Counted from the stretch's first letter, positions 17,106 through 26,801 are shown. The stretch: DNA of 41,362 bases from Magnetovibrio sp. (GCA_002717285.1 PBDF01000004.1:76685-118046), one strand, 5' to 3'. Translations and numbers: made by a program. Notes: generated by a model not told the origin, from the sequence alone.

Positions 17106-18560
17106 CTAGTCGTTTTCTGCACTTGCACCTTCACCGAGAGACTCGGTTAACGAAGCCATGTTACTTAACATGTCATTATTGCGTGCTTTGATCCCAAACT
17201 CTGAGACTAAAAGTTTTTGCAACTTCAACATGTGCATCATGTAACCACCCCAGGTCTCACCCTGGTCACGCACGTAATTTCCCTTGCTGTCAATATCAAC
17301 AACTTGGCTGAGATTCGGCATCAAAGGTCCAAAACCAATTAATCGGTTCATTTTTTTTGCCGTCTCTCCCAAATCACTTTTACCTGTTTGCAAAGCTAGA
17401 CTGAAACCTTTTAATTCACCCCAGTGTTTAATGTATTTACCCAGGGCCTTTGAGGTATCACCATTAGACTCAATGACTGTCTTAAGTGCAACCATGTCCT
17501 TATAGCAGGATCCAGCATACTTAAAGGTTGCCTCTGCAAGCACTTGTTGCCAATTTTTTTCAATTACAGCCGCATGACCTCGTAGTATTTTTCGCTGACT
17601 ATCGTTCAACTTTTTTCCATGTGCGCTAGTTATTAGCTTACGTCCATCAAGAAAAGCTTTGGTTATCGTATGAAGATATGTAGTGTTTTTACCCTTATCA
17701 TAAGCCTTGGAATCAAATCCTGCTGCGTAATATGCTGGGCCAAAAGTAAATTCAGTTTTTAAATCTACTTTTCCATCCTTATTGAAATCCGCATAGCCAA
17801 CAGCATCCTCAGGCTTCTTGGACTTGCTGCCTTGTTTCGCAATTTCATAAACATTTCTTGGTGATAATGTTAATGTATGAGCTGGCGTCCCAAAGTAACC
17901 GAATGCCTCATCCCAAGAGTGCTCTTTTCCAGTATATGCTGCACCTTTCTTGTATGGTTTATCATTTGGTTTATTATCTGCCGATAGCTTTTCATCTAAA
18001 TAATTGTCAACAGCTTGATTGTAAGAGACAGCTCCCATTATAAATTTGGATATCAACTGTCCGTAGTTGTAGCCATTTTCTGCATCAACACCCTTGTTAG
18101 ATGATGAGGCTTTATCAATCCAAAATTTAACAAGTTCTGTGCCGGTCATGGCATTTGGCATTCCAGCAATCACGCCTTTATATGTTTTACCTGATAAGTT
18201 CTTGCCCTTACTGATTTCATCCACATTGGACTGCTTTATCACAAAAGGACCCTTAGTCTTGGGCGCCAAGATAGCACGACCTGCATCTTTCTCACTGAAG
18301 TAAGAAAGCATTTTTTTCTTGAGAGCAGGGTTTTCTTTGCCATTTCCTGACCCGGCTAATTTTTTTAACGAGTCATGAAGCACGTGACGTGCGATTTGAC
18401 CTGTGTAAGAAACCGATGTTTTTTTATCACCAGCATAACTTTTTTCTGTAACTGGAAATCCAGTGTAAACGTGCCCGTCTGCTATTGCATTACCCGAAAT
18501 GAAGAATGCAGTGGAGATTGACATAGCAGCCAGAGTTTTGTTGAATTTTATTAAGTTCAT
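17106..18560 (-). CDS. Exported DUF4856-type protein, probably iron-regulated
   Basis: A 484-residue protein counted from ATG 18560, chosen over the frame's first ATG at 18608 because it begins a textbook signal peptide (MNLIKFNKTLAAMS then a hydrophobic run to AIADGH). The segments SVSYTGQIARHVL and KEHSWDEAFGYFG (about residues 212-224) resemble DUF4856 proteins, many of which are envelope proteins encoded with imelysin-like or iron-uptake genes. A calcium-loop-like stretch DFNKDGKVDLKTE lies at about 258-270. It lacks the GxHxxE motif of imelysins. A Fur-type promoter upstream and the ferric-iron transporter downstream point to a role in iron handling at the cell surface or periplasm. Molecular function unknown. 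Confidence 0.78.
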   Translation of the reverse strand: MNLIKFNKTLAAMSISTAFFISGNAIADGHVYTGFPVTEKSYAGDKKTSVSYTGQIARHVLHDSLKKLAGSGNGKENPALKKKMLSYFSEKDAGRAILAPKTKGPFVIKQSNVDEISKGKNLSGKTYKGVIAGMPNAMTGTELVKFWIDKASSSNKGVDAENGYNYGQLISKFIMGAVSYNQAVDNYLDEKLSADNKPNDKPYKKGAAYTGKEHSWDEAFGYFGTPAHTLTLSPRNVYEIAKQGSKSKKPEDAVGYADFNKDGKVDLKTEFTFGPAYYAAGFDSKAYDKGKNTTYLHTITKAFLDGRKLITSAHGKKLNDSQRKILRGHAAVIEKNWQQVLAEATFKYAGSCYKDMVALKTVIESNGDTSKALGKYIKHWGELKGFSLALQTGKSDLGETAKKMNRLIGFGPLMPNLSQVVDIDSKGNYVRDQGETWGGYMMHMLKLQKLLVSEFGIKARNNDMLSNMASLTESLGEGASAEND

Positions 18561-18652
18561 TTTAATTAGCTCACTTAATCTTGCCTGGGGTTTTTGACGA
18601 TTTCTCAATCTTATTAAACAAAAACTGCGCTTAATAGGGTAGTTGATAAGTT

Positions 18653-18671
18653 GAGAATGATTATTATTATC
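18653..18671 (-). promoter_or_regulatory. Fur box overlapping the start of transcription
   Basis: The plus-strand 19-mer GAGAATGATTATTATTATC matches the classical Fur consensus GATAATGATAATCATTATC at 16 of 19 positions. It abuts the -10 hexamer of the promoter for the DUF4856-type gene, a position where bound Fur would block transcription when iron is plentiful. Confidence 0.72.
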
Positions 18672-18701
18672 TTTATAGTACTAGGATAGAACAGTCGTCA
18701 A
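18672..18701 (-). promoter_or_regulatory. Sigma-70-type promoter of the iron locus
   Basis: On the minus strand TTGACG (18701-18696) and TATAAA (18677-18672) are separated by 18 bases, each one base from consensus. Transcription would begin near 18665, inside the Fur box, leaving a leader of about 105 bases before the start codon at 18560. Confidence 0.65.
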
Positions 18702-18710
18702 TAGTGATAT

Positions 18711-18725
18711 TAGTAATTATTATCA
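18711..18725 (-). promoter_or_regulatory. Second Fur-like site upstream of the -35 hexamer
   Basis: Read on the minus strand, TGATAATAATTACTA matches the 7-1-7 Fur pattern TGATAATnATTATCA at 12 of 14 defined positions, with one perfect half-site. Two sites flanking the promoter would allow cooperative repression. The AT-richness of the region makes chance matches more likely. Confidence 0.45.
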
Positions 18726-18834
18726 GTTATTGATTGCTCTGGATTGACAACAACGGAAATAAGTAGGGTTTAATCAAAAAATTGAAAGAGTTAAAAAAGG
18801 CTACACACAACTTTTAAATGCCAATTACTATTAC

Positions 18835-19293
18835 TTAATTAGTGGGCAAATTAAGTTGTCGCAGGCCCTCACCAAGAACCATTGCTGCGGCAATAGCAAC
18901 ATTTAAAGACCTCGCATTTTTAGCCATGGGTATACAAATACGATCATCTACAACTTCAAAAACATCATCTGGGACGCCAGCACTTTCCCGACCAACCATT
19001 AAAATATCACTATTTCTGAAGGAAAAACTTGTGTAAGTTGTTTTAGCTTTAGTTGATAGAAGAATTAAACGGCTTTCTTTCAAAGCAACAAAATTTCTAA
19101 AAATTTCCCACGAGTCGTGTTGGGTAACATCAGCATTATCAAGATAGTTCATACCTGCTCGTCTTAAACGCCGATCAGAGAAAATAAAACCACACGGATT
19201 AATTATATCAACCGATATTGCCATACAAGCTGCCATACGAATTAATGTACCTGTATTTTGGGGAATATCGGGCTGATACAAGGCTAAACGCAT
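18835..19293 (-). CDS. trmL: tRNA (cytidine(34)-2'-O)-methyltransferase
   Basis: A 152-residue SPOUT-family enzyme that methylates the ribose of the wobble base in certain tRNA-Leu species using S-adenosylmethionine. The trefoil-knot motifs are clear: LYQPDIPQNTGTLIR at the start, then VGRESAGVPDDVF and IPMAKNARSLNVAIAAAMVLG at the end. The length is normal for TrmL. It is divergent from petA, an arrangement common in alphaproteobacteria, and the 210-base gap holds the tandem repeat described separately. Confidence 0.94.
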   Translation of the reverse strand: MRLALYQPDIPQNTGTLIRMAACMAISVDIINPCGFIFSDRRLRRAGMNYLDNADVTQHDSWEIFRNFVALKESRLILLSTKAKTTYTSFSFRNSDILMVGRESAGVPDDVFEVVDDRICIPMAKNARSLNVAIAAAMVLGEGLRQLNLPTN

Positions 19294-19380
19294 AATTTTT
19301 ACTTAATTAGTTACCTATCTTAACTTAAAATGTGATATTGAATTTTTTTTATCTTAACCCTTTGCATGCTGTGTTGTTTG

Positions 19381-19426
19381 GATTATATCCAATTCTGAGA
19401 GTTGATTATATCCAACTCTGAGAATT
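19381..19426. repeat. Tandem 23-bp direct repeat in the trmL-petA intergenic region
   Basis: Two adjacent 23-base units (19381-19403 and 19404-19426) beginning GATTATATCCAA are identical at 21 of 23 positions. They lie 78 bases before the petA start codon and 88 bases from the trmL start. They could be binding sites for a regulator of the bc1 operon or a simple local duplication. Confidence 0.85.
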
Positions 19427-19503
19427 ATTGAAACATTTAGGAAATGTAGAGTAATTTTGCGCGCCAATTGAAATTGTCCTTTAAAGGATCCCACGAGGAA
19501 AAA

Positions 19504-20058
19504 ATGAATGATCAACCTGACAATAAAAAAAATGGTACAAGTGAAAGCTCCGACCGTCGTGACTTTCTTCAAATAGCCACATATACGGTTGGAGGCGTTG
19601 GCGCAGGGTTGGCTGTTTGGCCCTTGATAGACAGCATTAACCCACCTGCTGATGTATTGTCCCTAGCTTCAAGTGAAATTGACATCTCATCTATCAAAAT
19701 TGGTCAAAGCGTTACTGTCATGTGGCGGGGTCGTCCTGTTTTCATTCGCCACCGTACAGAAAGTGAGATAAATGAAGCCAAGGCCGTTCCAATAGAATCT
19801 TTACCAGATCCTGCAAGTGACGAAGAACGTACTCAAAGAGCTGAGTGGTTAATTTTGGTTGGAGTATGCACACATTTGGGTTGTATACCCAACGGCCAGC
19901 GCGAAACTGATCCAAAAGGCGATTTTAATGGTTGGTTTTGCCCTTGTCATGGCTCACACTATGACTCAGCTGGTCGTATACGTAAGGGGCCTGCACCAAC
20001 CAACCTTGAGGTACCACCCTACCAATTCCTTGATGACACGACCGTGAAAATTGGCTAA
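19504..20058 (+). CDS. petA: Ubiquinol-cytochrome c reductase, Rieske iron-sulfur subunit
   Basis: A 184-residue subunit of the cytochrome bc1 complex that carries the 2Fe-2S cluster and passes electrons from ubiquinol to cytochrome c1. The N-terminus has a Tat-type signal/anchor ([19 protein letters not shown]). Cluster ligands are Cys122 and His124 (CTHLGC) and Cys146 and His149 (CPCHGSHYD), with Cys127 and Cys148 forming the disulfide. The ATG at 19504, preceded by GAGGA, is preferred to the frame's earlier ATG at 19468 because it gives the normal N-terminus. petB follows after 11 bases. The assignment is secure. Confidence 0.97.
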   Translation: MNDQPDNKKNGTSESSDRRDFLQIATYTVGGVGAGLAVWPLIDSINPPADVLSLASSEIDISSIKIGQSVTVMWRGRPVFIRHRTESEINEAKAVPIESLPDPASDEERTQRAEWLILVGVCTHLGCIPNGQRETDPKGDFNGWFCPCHGSHYDSAGRIRKGPAPTNLEVPPYQFLDDTTVKIG

Positions 20059-20069
20059 GGAAAAATTAA

Positions 20070-21332
20070 ATGAACTTTTATAAAAATGTTATTCTGCCTG
20101 TTCATAATTGGGTAGATTACCGCTTGCCCATATTTTCATATGTGCGGGAAAACCTTGTTGATTACCCTACCCCAAAAAACCTGAATTATTGGTGGAACTT
20201 TGGCGCTCTACTTGGAATAACCCTAGTGATCATGATCATTACTGGTATATTTTTGGCATTTAATTACACACCTCATACCGAACTTGCCTTTGCGAGTGTT
20301 GAACACTTAATGCGTGATGTTAATTATGGCTGGCTAATACGTTTCATACATTCCAACGGTGCCTCCATGTTTTTTATTCTTGTATACATTCACATGTTTC
20401 GCGGTCTGTATTTTGGCTCTTTCAAGGCCCCAAGGGAACTTTTGTGGATTATAGGTGTCGCAATCTATTTGGCAATGATGGCCACGGCCTTTATGGGATA
20501 CGTACTTCCTTGGGGACAAATGAGCTACTGGGGCGCAACTGTCATAACTAGCCTTTTTTCAGCAATACCAATCGTAGGAGAGACAATCGTCACTTGGATC
20601 TGGGGTGGTTTTGTGATTAGTGACAATACACTAATGCGTTTCTTTGTCGTTCATTATTTGATGCCCATGGTCATAGTTCTACTGGTTTTTATCCATTTAT
20701 GGGCCTTACACCGTCATCACTCTAACAATCCCTTGGGAGTGGATATGAAATCCCCGGCTGACAGTGTTCCATTTCACCCGTACTACACAATTAAGGATTT
20801 ATTGGGGCTTGGAGTTTTTCTGACTTTCTTCTTGGCCTTTGTTTTCTTTGCTCCTGATTATTTTGGCCACCCAGATAACTACATCGAAGCTAATCCTTTA
20901 GTGACCCCAGCACACATTGTACCAGAATGGTATTTCCTACCATTCTACGCAATCCTTCGTTCAATTGATGATAAACTCCTGGGCGTCATCGCTATGTTCT
21001 CAGCTGTCGCAATACTGTTTGTGCTTCCTTGGCTGGACCGTGGACGCGTACGTAGCGCTAAATTTCGTCCAATTTACAGACAATTTTTCTGGTTATTTGT
21101 CGCTGATTGTTTTTTACTCGGGTATATTGGTGCACAGAACGCCGTCGAGCCTTATGTTACTATTGGACGCGTAGCAGCTACATACTATTTTGTGCACTTC
21201 CTGATTATACTACCACTAGTAGCTAAATTCGAACGGCCACTAGAGCCCCCTGAGAGTATAAATGCTGGGGTTCTCGAAGCAAAATCAAAGAATAAAGTTA
21301 CTAAAGCCCCCCAACTTCAAGGGGCAGAGTAA
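20070..21332 (+). CDS. petB: Ubiquinol-cytochrome c reductase, cytochrome b subunit
   Basis: A 420-residue integral membrane protein with two b hemes and the quinone sites of the bc1 complex. The heme-ligand histidines are His94 and His108 in the second helix and His195 and His209 in the fourth. The Qo-site PEWY motif is present at 285-288 ([15 protein letters not shown]), and the [12 protein letters not shown] segment is standard. The length is typical of an unfused alphaproteobacterial cytochrome b. It lies between petA and petC in one operon, with 4 bases to the petC start. Confidence 0.97.
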   Translation: MNFYKNVILPVHNWVDYRLPIFSYVRENLVDYPTPKNLNYWWNFGALLGITLVIMIITGIFLAFNYTPHTELAFASVEHLMRDVNYGWLIRFIHSNGASMFFILVYIHMFRGLYFGSFKAPRELLWIIGVAIYLAMMATAFMGYVLPWGQMSYWGATVITSLFSAIPIVGETIVTWIWGGFVISDNTLMRFFVVHYLMPMVIVLLVFIHLWALHRHHSNNPLGVDMKSPADSVPFHPYYTIKDLLGLGVFLTFFLAFVFFAPDYFGHPDNYIEANPLVTPAHIVPEWYFLPFYAILRSIDDKLLGVIAMFSAVAILFVLPWLDRGRVRSAKFRPIYRQFFWLFVADCFLLGYIGAQNAVEPYVTIGRVAATYYFVHFLIILPLVAKFERPLEPPESINAGVLEAKSKNKVTKAPQLQGAE

Positions 21333-21336
21333 GAAA

Positions 21337-22122
21337 ATGAAACTTCCTACCAAAACAAATATGGTATGTTTATTCTTGACACTTTTCATCTTGGGAGGGT
21401 CAAAAATAGATCCCGCTTATGGGGCAGACGACAGCATCAAACTTGAAAAACAGAATTGGTCATTCAATGGTATATTCGGAACATTTGATCGTGGAGCATT
21501 ACGGCGCGGATATCAGATTTATTCTGAAGTGTGTGCAAGCTGCCACTCATTAGAATATCTTTCTTATCGAAATCTTGAAGAAATTGGGTTTACCGCGGAG
21601 GAAGTTAAAGAAATTGCGGCAGAATATGAAGTTCAAGATGGCCCTGACGATGAGGGTGAGATGTATCTCCGTCCCGCTCGACATTCAGACAAGTTTGTTT
21701 CTCCATATGCTAATGAAAAAGCTGCCCGAGCAGCAAATAATGGCGCCTATCCACCTGATCTCTCCCTGATGGCAAAAGCTCGAAAAAACGGTCCTGATTA
21801 CATATACGGTCTATTGACCCGCTACAGAGACGAGGCACCTGATGGCACAGACATTGCCGATGGAATGAATTACAATGAGGTTTATCCTGGTTACCAAATT
21901 GCTATGGTAGCCCCGCTTGAAGATGAAACGGTCGAATATGCGGATGGCACCAAAGCAACATTGCAACAACACGCAAAGGATATAACAACTTTTTTAACGT
22001 GGACAGCAAGTCCAGAGATGGAAGAACGAAAAAGTCTTGGAATTAAAGTTATTCTATTTCTAGTTGTCTGGACTGCTATGTTGATAGCACTTAAAAAGAA
22101 AATTTGGTCCAGATTAGATTGA
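21337..22122 (+). CDS. petC: Ubiquinol-cytochrome c reductase, cytochrome c1
   Basis: A 261-residue c-type cytochrome that accepts electrons from the Rieske subunit. It has a cleavable signal peptide (hydrophobic residues 9-21, PAYGA cleavage region), a single heme-binding site Cys66-x-x-Cys69-His70 (CASCH) and a C-terminal membrane anchor (VILFLVVWTAMLIALKKKIW). A longer frame starts at 21262, inside petB, but ATG 21337 four bases past the petB stop gives the proper signal peptide. It closes the petABC operon. No convincing terminator follows, only an imperfect AT-rich hairpin near 22124-22148. Confidence 0.96.
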   Translation: MKLPTKTNMVCLFLTLFILGGSKIDPAYGADDSIKLEKQNWSFNGIFGTFDRGALRRGYQIYSEVCASCHSLEYLSYRNLEEIGFTAEEVKEIAAEYEVQDGPDDEGEMYLRPARHSDKFVSPYANEKAARAANNGAYPPDLSLMAKARKNGPDYIYGLLTRYRDEAPDGTDIADGMNYNEVYPGYQIAMVAPLEDETVEYADGTKATLQQHAKDITTFLTWTASPEMEERKSLGIKVILFLVVWTAMLIALKKKIWSRLD

Positions 22123-22301
22123 CATAGAAAAAAAATTTTCTCTTGTCACAGAAACATATGTATAAAACACACAACATCAGAGAAATTTTTTTCTTTTAAG
22201 AGTGCAGCAATACGCATCTTGTTAACTTCGTCTGCTCTTTTCACGACAAAGCAAACAAATACTACTTTAGTTGTGTTTATAATTAGCATCATTGGGTTTC
22301 T

Positions 22302-23483
22302 ATGCAATTGTCACGTGATCATCGGAATGTTTGTGTATTAGCACTTTGTCAGGCACTCTATTATGTGGGTCAATCAATCATGTTTATTCTTGGGGGTTTG
22401 GTGGGTGCTGAACTTGCGGAAAACAAAGCTCTATCGACCTTGCCCATAACAGTAATCATTATTGCAACAGCACTAAGCACAATACCAGCATCGCTGATAA
22501 TGAGACGAATTGGCCGTAAATTTGGATTTATGCTAGGTGCAACTATTGCCATAATTGGGAGTTGTATCGCTTCCTTTGGAATCTACCAATCAAGCTTTTG
22601 GCTATTTGTTATTGGGACTATGACCATCGGTGTGAATGGCGGTTTTGCTCAGTACTTCCGTTTCGCTGCCGCTGATGTCGCCGAAGCAGACTTTAAGAGC
22701 AAAGCAATATCATTAGTCATATCTGGTGGTATCATCGCTGCTTTTATTGGGCCGATTTTAGTCAATTATACTTTTGATATTCACGTAGTGCCATTCTTTG
22801 GATCTTTCATCAGTATTTTATTTTTAGCTAGCTTTGCCATTCTAACACTTTGCTTTCTAGATATACCTCGCCCAAACTTGAAAGACCGTGCAACTAGTGG
22901 ACGGCCTCTGTGGATTATTGCCCAAAATCCAGAATTATTGGGAGCCATATTTGTCGGCATGGTTGGCTATGGTATGATGAGCCTGCTGATGACTGCCACG
23001 CCTCTGGCTATGGTAGCCCATGGATATATGGTACATGATGCTTCTTTTGTTATTCAATGGCACTTAGTAGCTATGTTTGGACCCGCTCTCTTTACTGGGA
23101 GCTTGATTAATCGTTGTGGAGTTATGAGAGTTATGATGATTGGAGCGATATTGCTATTCCTCTCTATATTAACCGCACTAACAGGGGAAACTGTAACACA
23201 TTTCTGGACCGCACTTTTTGCACTAGGATTAGGTTGGAACTTCACGTTCATTGGTGCCTCTTATTTGCTAACAGAAACTTATCTCCCCAAAGAACGAGCT
23301 AAGGTACAAGCTCTCAACGATTTCATGGTTTTTGGATTTGTTGCCCTATGTTCGCTGACTTCAGGAACCTTATTTCACTATTTTGACTGGCATACCATCA
23401 ATCAAGTTGCAATTCCGGTTATAATATTTGCATCTTTAGTAATAGCTGGATTGATGTGGCGAAGAAATAAGCTAGCACATTGA
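22302..23483 (+). CDS. MFS transporter of unknown substrate
   Basis: A 393-residue polytopic protein with about 12 hydrophobic helices and the MFS loop motif RRIGRKFGFMLGA between helices 2 and 3. The N-terminus (VLALCQALYYVGQSIMFILGG) and the overall length are ordinary for drug- or metabolite-type MFS carriers. I cannot assign a substrate. It lies 179 bases after petC, is probably transcribed from its own promoter, and is convergent with the aldolase/dehydrogenase gene. No neighbouring regulator or catabolic gene hints at its cargo. Confidence 0.85.
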   Translation: MQLSRDHRNVCVLALCQALYYVGQSIMFILGGLVGAELAENKALSTLPITVIIIATALSTIPASLIMRRIGRKFGFMLGATIAIIGSCIASFGIYQSSFWLFVIGTMTIGVNGGFAQYFRFAAADVAEADFKSKAISLVISGGIIAAFIGPILVNYTFDIHVVPFFGSFISILFLASFAILTLCFLDIPRPNLKDRATSGRPLWIIAQNPELLGAIFVGMVGYGMMSLLMTATPLAMVAHGYMVHDASFVIQWHLVAMFGPALFTGSLINRCGVMRVMMIGAILLFLSILTALTGETVTHFWTALFALGLGWNFTFIGASYLLTETYLPKERAKVQALNDFMVFGFVALCSLTSGTLFHYFDWHTINQVAIPVIIFASLVIAGLMWRRNKLAH

Positions 23484-23637
23484 AAAAATTAGCTAATTGG
23501 AACAATACAAGCACGCTGCATAGCACAACTGCTTTTATCTAGATAAATTAACCTTTAAAAGGGCAATTCTCCAGCAAGGATATAATTAATTTAAAATAAA
23601 TAAATTAGCCCAATTAAACACGAAACATCCATTTTAT

Positions 23638-25671
23638 CTATCTCGGGGCGGCAGCAATGTTTCCCCCATCAACAGTAGTCAAGGAAGCAGTTGTTTTTTC
23701 AGCTAATGCTAAATCGATAAATGCTTGTGCAACATCTGCAGCCAAAACTTCCTGACCCAATAAATTACCACGCATGTAATCTCTCTGACCAATGCCTCTC
23801 GCTTTTGATCTATCTCTAATCAAGGACTCATTCAGCAAGCCAGAACGAACTCTGTCTGCGTTTACTGCATTTGATCGGATCCCATCAGCACCATAATCAA
23901 TGGCATACTGACGCATAAGAGACAAGGTTGCAGCCTTAGGCAGACCATAAGGACCAAATTCAGGACCAGGGTTTACAGCCTGCTTTGAAACATTAAACAA
24001 CAAACAACCACCATTCTTTTGAGCTCTCATGATTGATGTGGCCTTGCGGGCAAGATTTTGATGCCCCCAGAAATTTAATTCAAAACTCTCACGCAGTATT
24101 TCATCTGATACATCACCTATACGTCCCTGCTGAGCTGATCCAGCATTAGAAACAACAATATCTAGGCCCCCAAAATGGGCAACCACTTTGTCCATAGCAC
24201 TATTAACTGACTTTTTTGATGTGACATCACAGACTAGGCCTAGGCATCCCAATTGATTTGCCACCGTCTGTACTGCTTTGGGATTACAATCAAGTATCGC
24301 CACCTCGCTACCTTGTCTAGAAAAGGCCCTAGCTGTAGCAGCGCCAATGCCTGACCCACCTCCAGAAACAACACAAATTTTGGACATTAATAGATTTGTA
24401 CTTTTTTTACCAATCTTGGCCTGCTCAAGAGACCAATATTCAATATCAAAAACATCATTTTCAGGAATTGCCTGATAAGAACTGATAGACTCACAATCGG
24501 TGATAACATCTACATTGGTCTCTGCTAGATCAGCTACGATTTCAGCGGATTTTGAATTCTCGTCAAGTCCGAATAGACCCAGCCCCGGAACCAAAATGAT
24601 GCGTGGCAACAAATCTAATTTCGTCTTTGAATAACCAACCCGCTTATTCTGGCGCTCAAAATAGTTGTTATAGGATTTTTGATAAGAATCTAAAGCTCTT
24701 TTGGCTGCCTTGGTAAAACTTTTTAAATCACTTGCATCCGGAGCAGGAACAATCAAAGGTTTAGGCTTTGTGCGAATAACATGATCTGGAGTTACTGTAG
24801 ATTTTTGACTATATCTTCTCACCTCCCTACCATCAACGAAGCTTCTCACCTTAGCATTTGTTCGAAAGTTCATAATCACCCGCTTTCCAGCAGCAGTAAT
24901 CAAACCGCGCAGAATTGGCGCAACATCAGCCACTCGAGCAACCCTCTTCGGTAGGTTTGCCTTTACAAAAACATGTTTCTTTTTTCTTTTTAAACGTTTT
25001 TCAGCCAGAGTAACCTGATGAATCATTCGATCGTAAGACTCTTTTGCAGTAGAGCCAAAAGTAAAAATACCGTGCTTAAATAAGATTAACCCCTCAATAT
25101 TTTTATCCTTCTGATACACTTCAAATGCTTTCTTTGCTAGATCAAAACCCGGCAAAATGTATGGAACGTAACCCATCTTTGAGCCAAAAACCTTACGGCA
25201 CAATGCGTCACCATCTGGTTGGTCTGTCAGGGCAAGAACGGCATTGGAATGTGTATGGTCAACAAACTTATGAGGTAAAAACGCATGCAGTAGAGTTTCT
25301 ACAGAAGGATTGGGTGATGAACTATCTAGTAAGTTGGCTCGTTGTACATTAACCATATCTTCATCACTTAGTTTACTCAAAGAGATTAGCCTGCGGAGAT
25401 TATCCAGCCGGACTGCAGGTAGGCCTTGTGGTTCGATAGAACCCATATCCCAGCCACTTCCCTTAACGCATAGCACTTCAGTATATTTACCCATTATATC
25501 TTTCATCTTTGTTTTAACAGAAGTGTTGCCACCACCATGTAAGACCAAACGAGTTTCGTTACCCAATAATCGCGATGTGTAAACTCGAAGGGCCAGATCG
25601 CGGTTTATGCCTTGGTTTGAATAGTGGCGAATGATCGCCTGGGCTTGTTTATTTGACCAAAGATTTTTCAT
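23638..25671 (-). CDS. Bifunctional class II aldolase / short-chain dehydrogenase
   Basis: A 677-residue two-domain cytoplasmic enzyme. The N-terminal half is a zinc-dependent class II aldolase: catalytic Glu125 (PSVETLLHAFLP), zinc ligands His139, His141 (FVDHTHSNAV) and His200 (FKHGIFTFG). The C-terminal half (from about 430) is an SDR with the GGGSGIG nucleotide loop (437-443), Ser562 and the Tyr575-x-x-x-Lys579 pair, so both halves look active. The architecture is that of RhaEW/YuxG enzymes, which cleave rhamnulose-1-phosphate to DHAP and lactaldehyde and act on the aldehyde. Here no rhamnose gene is near; it lies 20 bases after mtnA and mtnP, suggesting action on 5-methylthioribulose-1-phosphate or 5-deoxyribulose-1-phosphate. 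Substrate is inferred. Confidence 0.9.
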   Translation of the reverse strand: MKNLWSNKQAQAIIRHYSNQGINRDLALRVYTSRLLGNETRLVLHGGGNTSVKTKMKDIMGKYTEVLCVKGSGWDMGSIEPQGLPAVRLDNLRRLISLSKLSDEDMVNVQRANLLDSSSPNPSVETLLHAFLPHKFVDHTHSNAVLALTDQPDGDALCRKVFGSKMGYVPYILPGFDLAKKAFEVYQKDKNIEGLILFKHGIFTFGSTAKESYDRMIHQVTLAEKRLKRKKKHVFVKANLPKRVARVADVAPILRGLITAAGKRVIMNFRTNAKVRSFVDGREVRRYSQKSTVTPDHVIRTKPKPLIVPAPDASDLKSFTKAAKRALDSYQKSYNNYFERQNKRVGYSKTKLDLLPRIILVPGLGLFGLDENSKSAEIVADLAETNVDVITDCESISSYQAIPENDVFDIEYWSLEQAKIGKKSTNLLMSKICVVSGGGSGIGAATARAFSRQGSEVAILDCNPKAVQTVANQLGCLGLVCDVTSKKSVNSAMDKVVAHFGGLDIVVSNAGSAQQGRIGDVSDEILRESFELNFWGHQNLARKATSIMRAQKNGGCLLFNVSKQAVNPGPEFGPYGLPKAATLSLMRQYAIDYGADGIRSNAVNADRVRSGLLNESLIRDRSKARGIGQRDYMRGNLLGQEVLAADVAQAFIDLALAEKTTASLTTVDGGNIAAAPR

Positions 25672-25691
25672 GCGGTTTCCATTTAATTATA

Positions 25692-26798
25692 TCAAATACG
25701 ATTTAGGCCCTGTTCTGGGTACAATGTCGCCAATCCTTTCTTAGATGCTTCAGTAACACCACGCTCAGTAATTAGCCCAGTAATCAAACAAGCAGGCGTC
25801 ACATCAAAGGCATAATTTATGGCTTGAGTATTTTGTGGCGAAATGGCAATGGCTGAAATTGAGCCACTATCTGTTAAACCAGTTAGTTTCTTAACTTCGT
25901 CTGGATCTCTCTCTTCTATTATAATGTCGCGCACACCATCCGTGATAGTCCAATCAATAGTAGGTCCAGGTAATCCAACATAAAAAGGGACATTATTATC
26001 TGCAGCTGCCAGAGCCTTCAAATAAGTACCAGTTTTGTTGCATACATCTCCAGCGGCAGTTGTTCGATCTGTTCCAACAATACACAGATCTACCTTACCA
26101 TGTTGCATCAAATGGCCTCCCACATTATCTACGATGAGTGTGTGGGGAACCCCATGCTGATCCAATTCCCAACAAGTTAAATTAGCCCCCTGATTACGAG
26201 GACGGGTCTCATCTACCCACACATGAACGGGTATTCCTGCATCATGAGCTTTATAAATGGGTGATAACGCCGTACCCCAGTCAACAGTCGCTAACCAGCC
26301 TGCGTTACAATGAGTCAGAACATTAATATATTTAGGTCGTTTCTTCTCAATCCACAAATTTTCGATTATTACCTTGCCATGCTCCCCCAATGCAGAGCAT
26401 TGCTCAACATCTTCATCCGCAATCTCAGCTGCGCGGGCATAAGCAGCTTTCTTGCGCCCACTCTCCGGCAAAGGACCAAGAATAGCCTTCAGATCATCTA
26501 GAGCCCATCGCAAGTTAACCGCTGTTGGACGCGCGTTGTAAAGAGCTGCGTAGGCATCATCCAATGCAGCGTTCGATGCATTCTCGCCCATGGCTAACGC
26601 CATACCGTACGCCGCTGTTGCGCCAATTAGTGGCGCTCCTCGAACCTGCATATTCGATATAGCTTTTACAGTATCACCTAAAGTATCTAAACCAACAGTT
26701 ATAAATTCATGAGGCAAGCGGGTCTGGTCAATGATATTTACAGTCGAACAATTAGAATCAAGCCAAATAGTACGTGTGGGCTTTCCATCTACAAGCAT
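25692..26798 (-). CDS. mtnA: S-methyl-5-thioribose-1-phosphate isomerase
   Basis: A 368-residue member of the eIF2B-like isomerase family that converts 5-methylthioribose-1-phosphate (or 5-deoxyribose-1-phosphate) to the ribulose form. The catalytic pair is present: Cys164 in LTHCNAGWLAT and Asp244 in VGTDRTTAAGDVCNKTGTY; the substrate-binding MQVRGAPLIG lies at 50-59. The gene starts 3 bases after the mtnP stop and ends 20 bases before the aldolase/dehydrogenase start. The rest of the classical methionine salvage set (mtnB, mtnC, mtnD) is not in this window. Confidence 0.95.
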   Translation of the reverse strand: MLVDGKPTRTIWLDSNCSTVNIIDQTRLPHEFITVGLDTLGDTVKAISNMQVRGAPLIGATAAYGMALAMGENASNAALDDAYAALYNARPTAVNLRWALDDLKAILGPLPESGRKKAAYARAAEIADEDVEQCSALGEHGKVIIENLWIEKKRPKYINVLTHCNAGWLATVDWGTALSPIYKAHDAGIPVHVWVDETRPRNQGANLTCWELDQHGVPHTLIVDNVGGHLMQHGKVDLCIVGTDRTTAAGDVCNKTGTYLKALAAADNNVPFYVGLPGPTIDWTITDGVRDIIIEERDPDEVKKLTGLTDSGSISAIAISPQNTQAINYAFDVTPACLITGLITERGVTEASKKGLATLYPEQGLNRI

Positions 26799-26801
26799 TA
26801 C

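Noticed and set aside
17106..18560. Imelysin / insulin-cleaving metalloproteinase (M75) annotation for the exported protein
   Set aside because: The GxHxxE motif and imelysin phrases are absent, while SVSYTGQIARHVL and EHSWDEAFGYFG resemble DUF4856 proteins. The iron link comes from the promoter and neighbours.
22124..22148. Hairpin after petC as a terminator
   Set aside because: The stem is mostly A-T with bulges and no T-run follows.
23534..23547. Perfect palindrome TTTATCTAGATAAA between the MFS and aldolase genes
   Set aside because: Lies between convergent stops, has no T-run for termination and no gene start to regulate; such AT-rich palindromes arise easily by chance.
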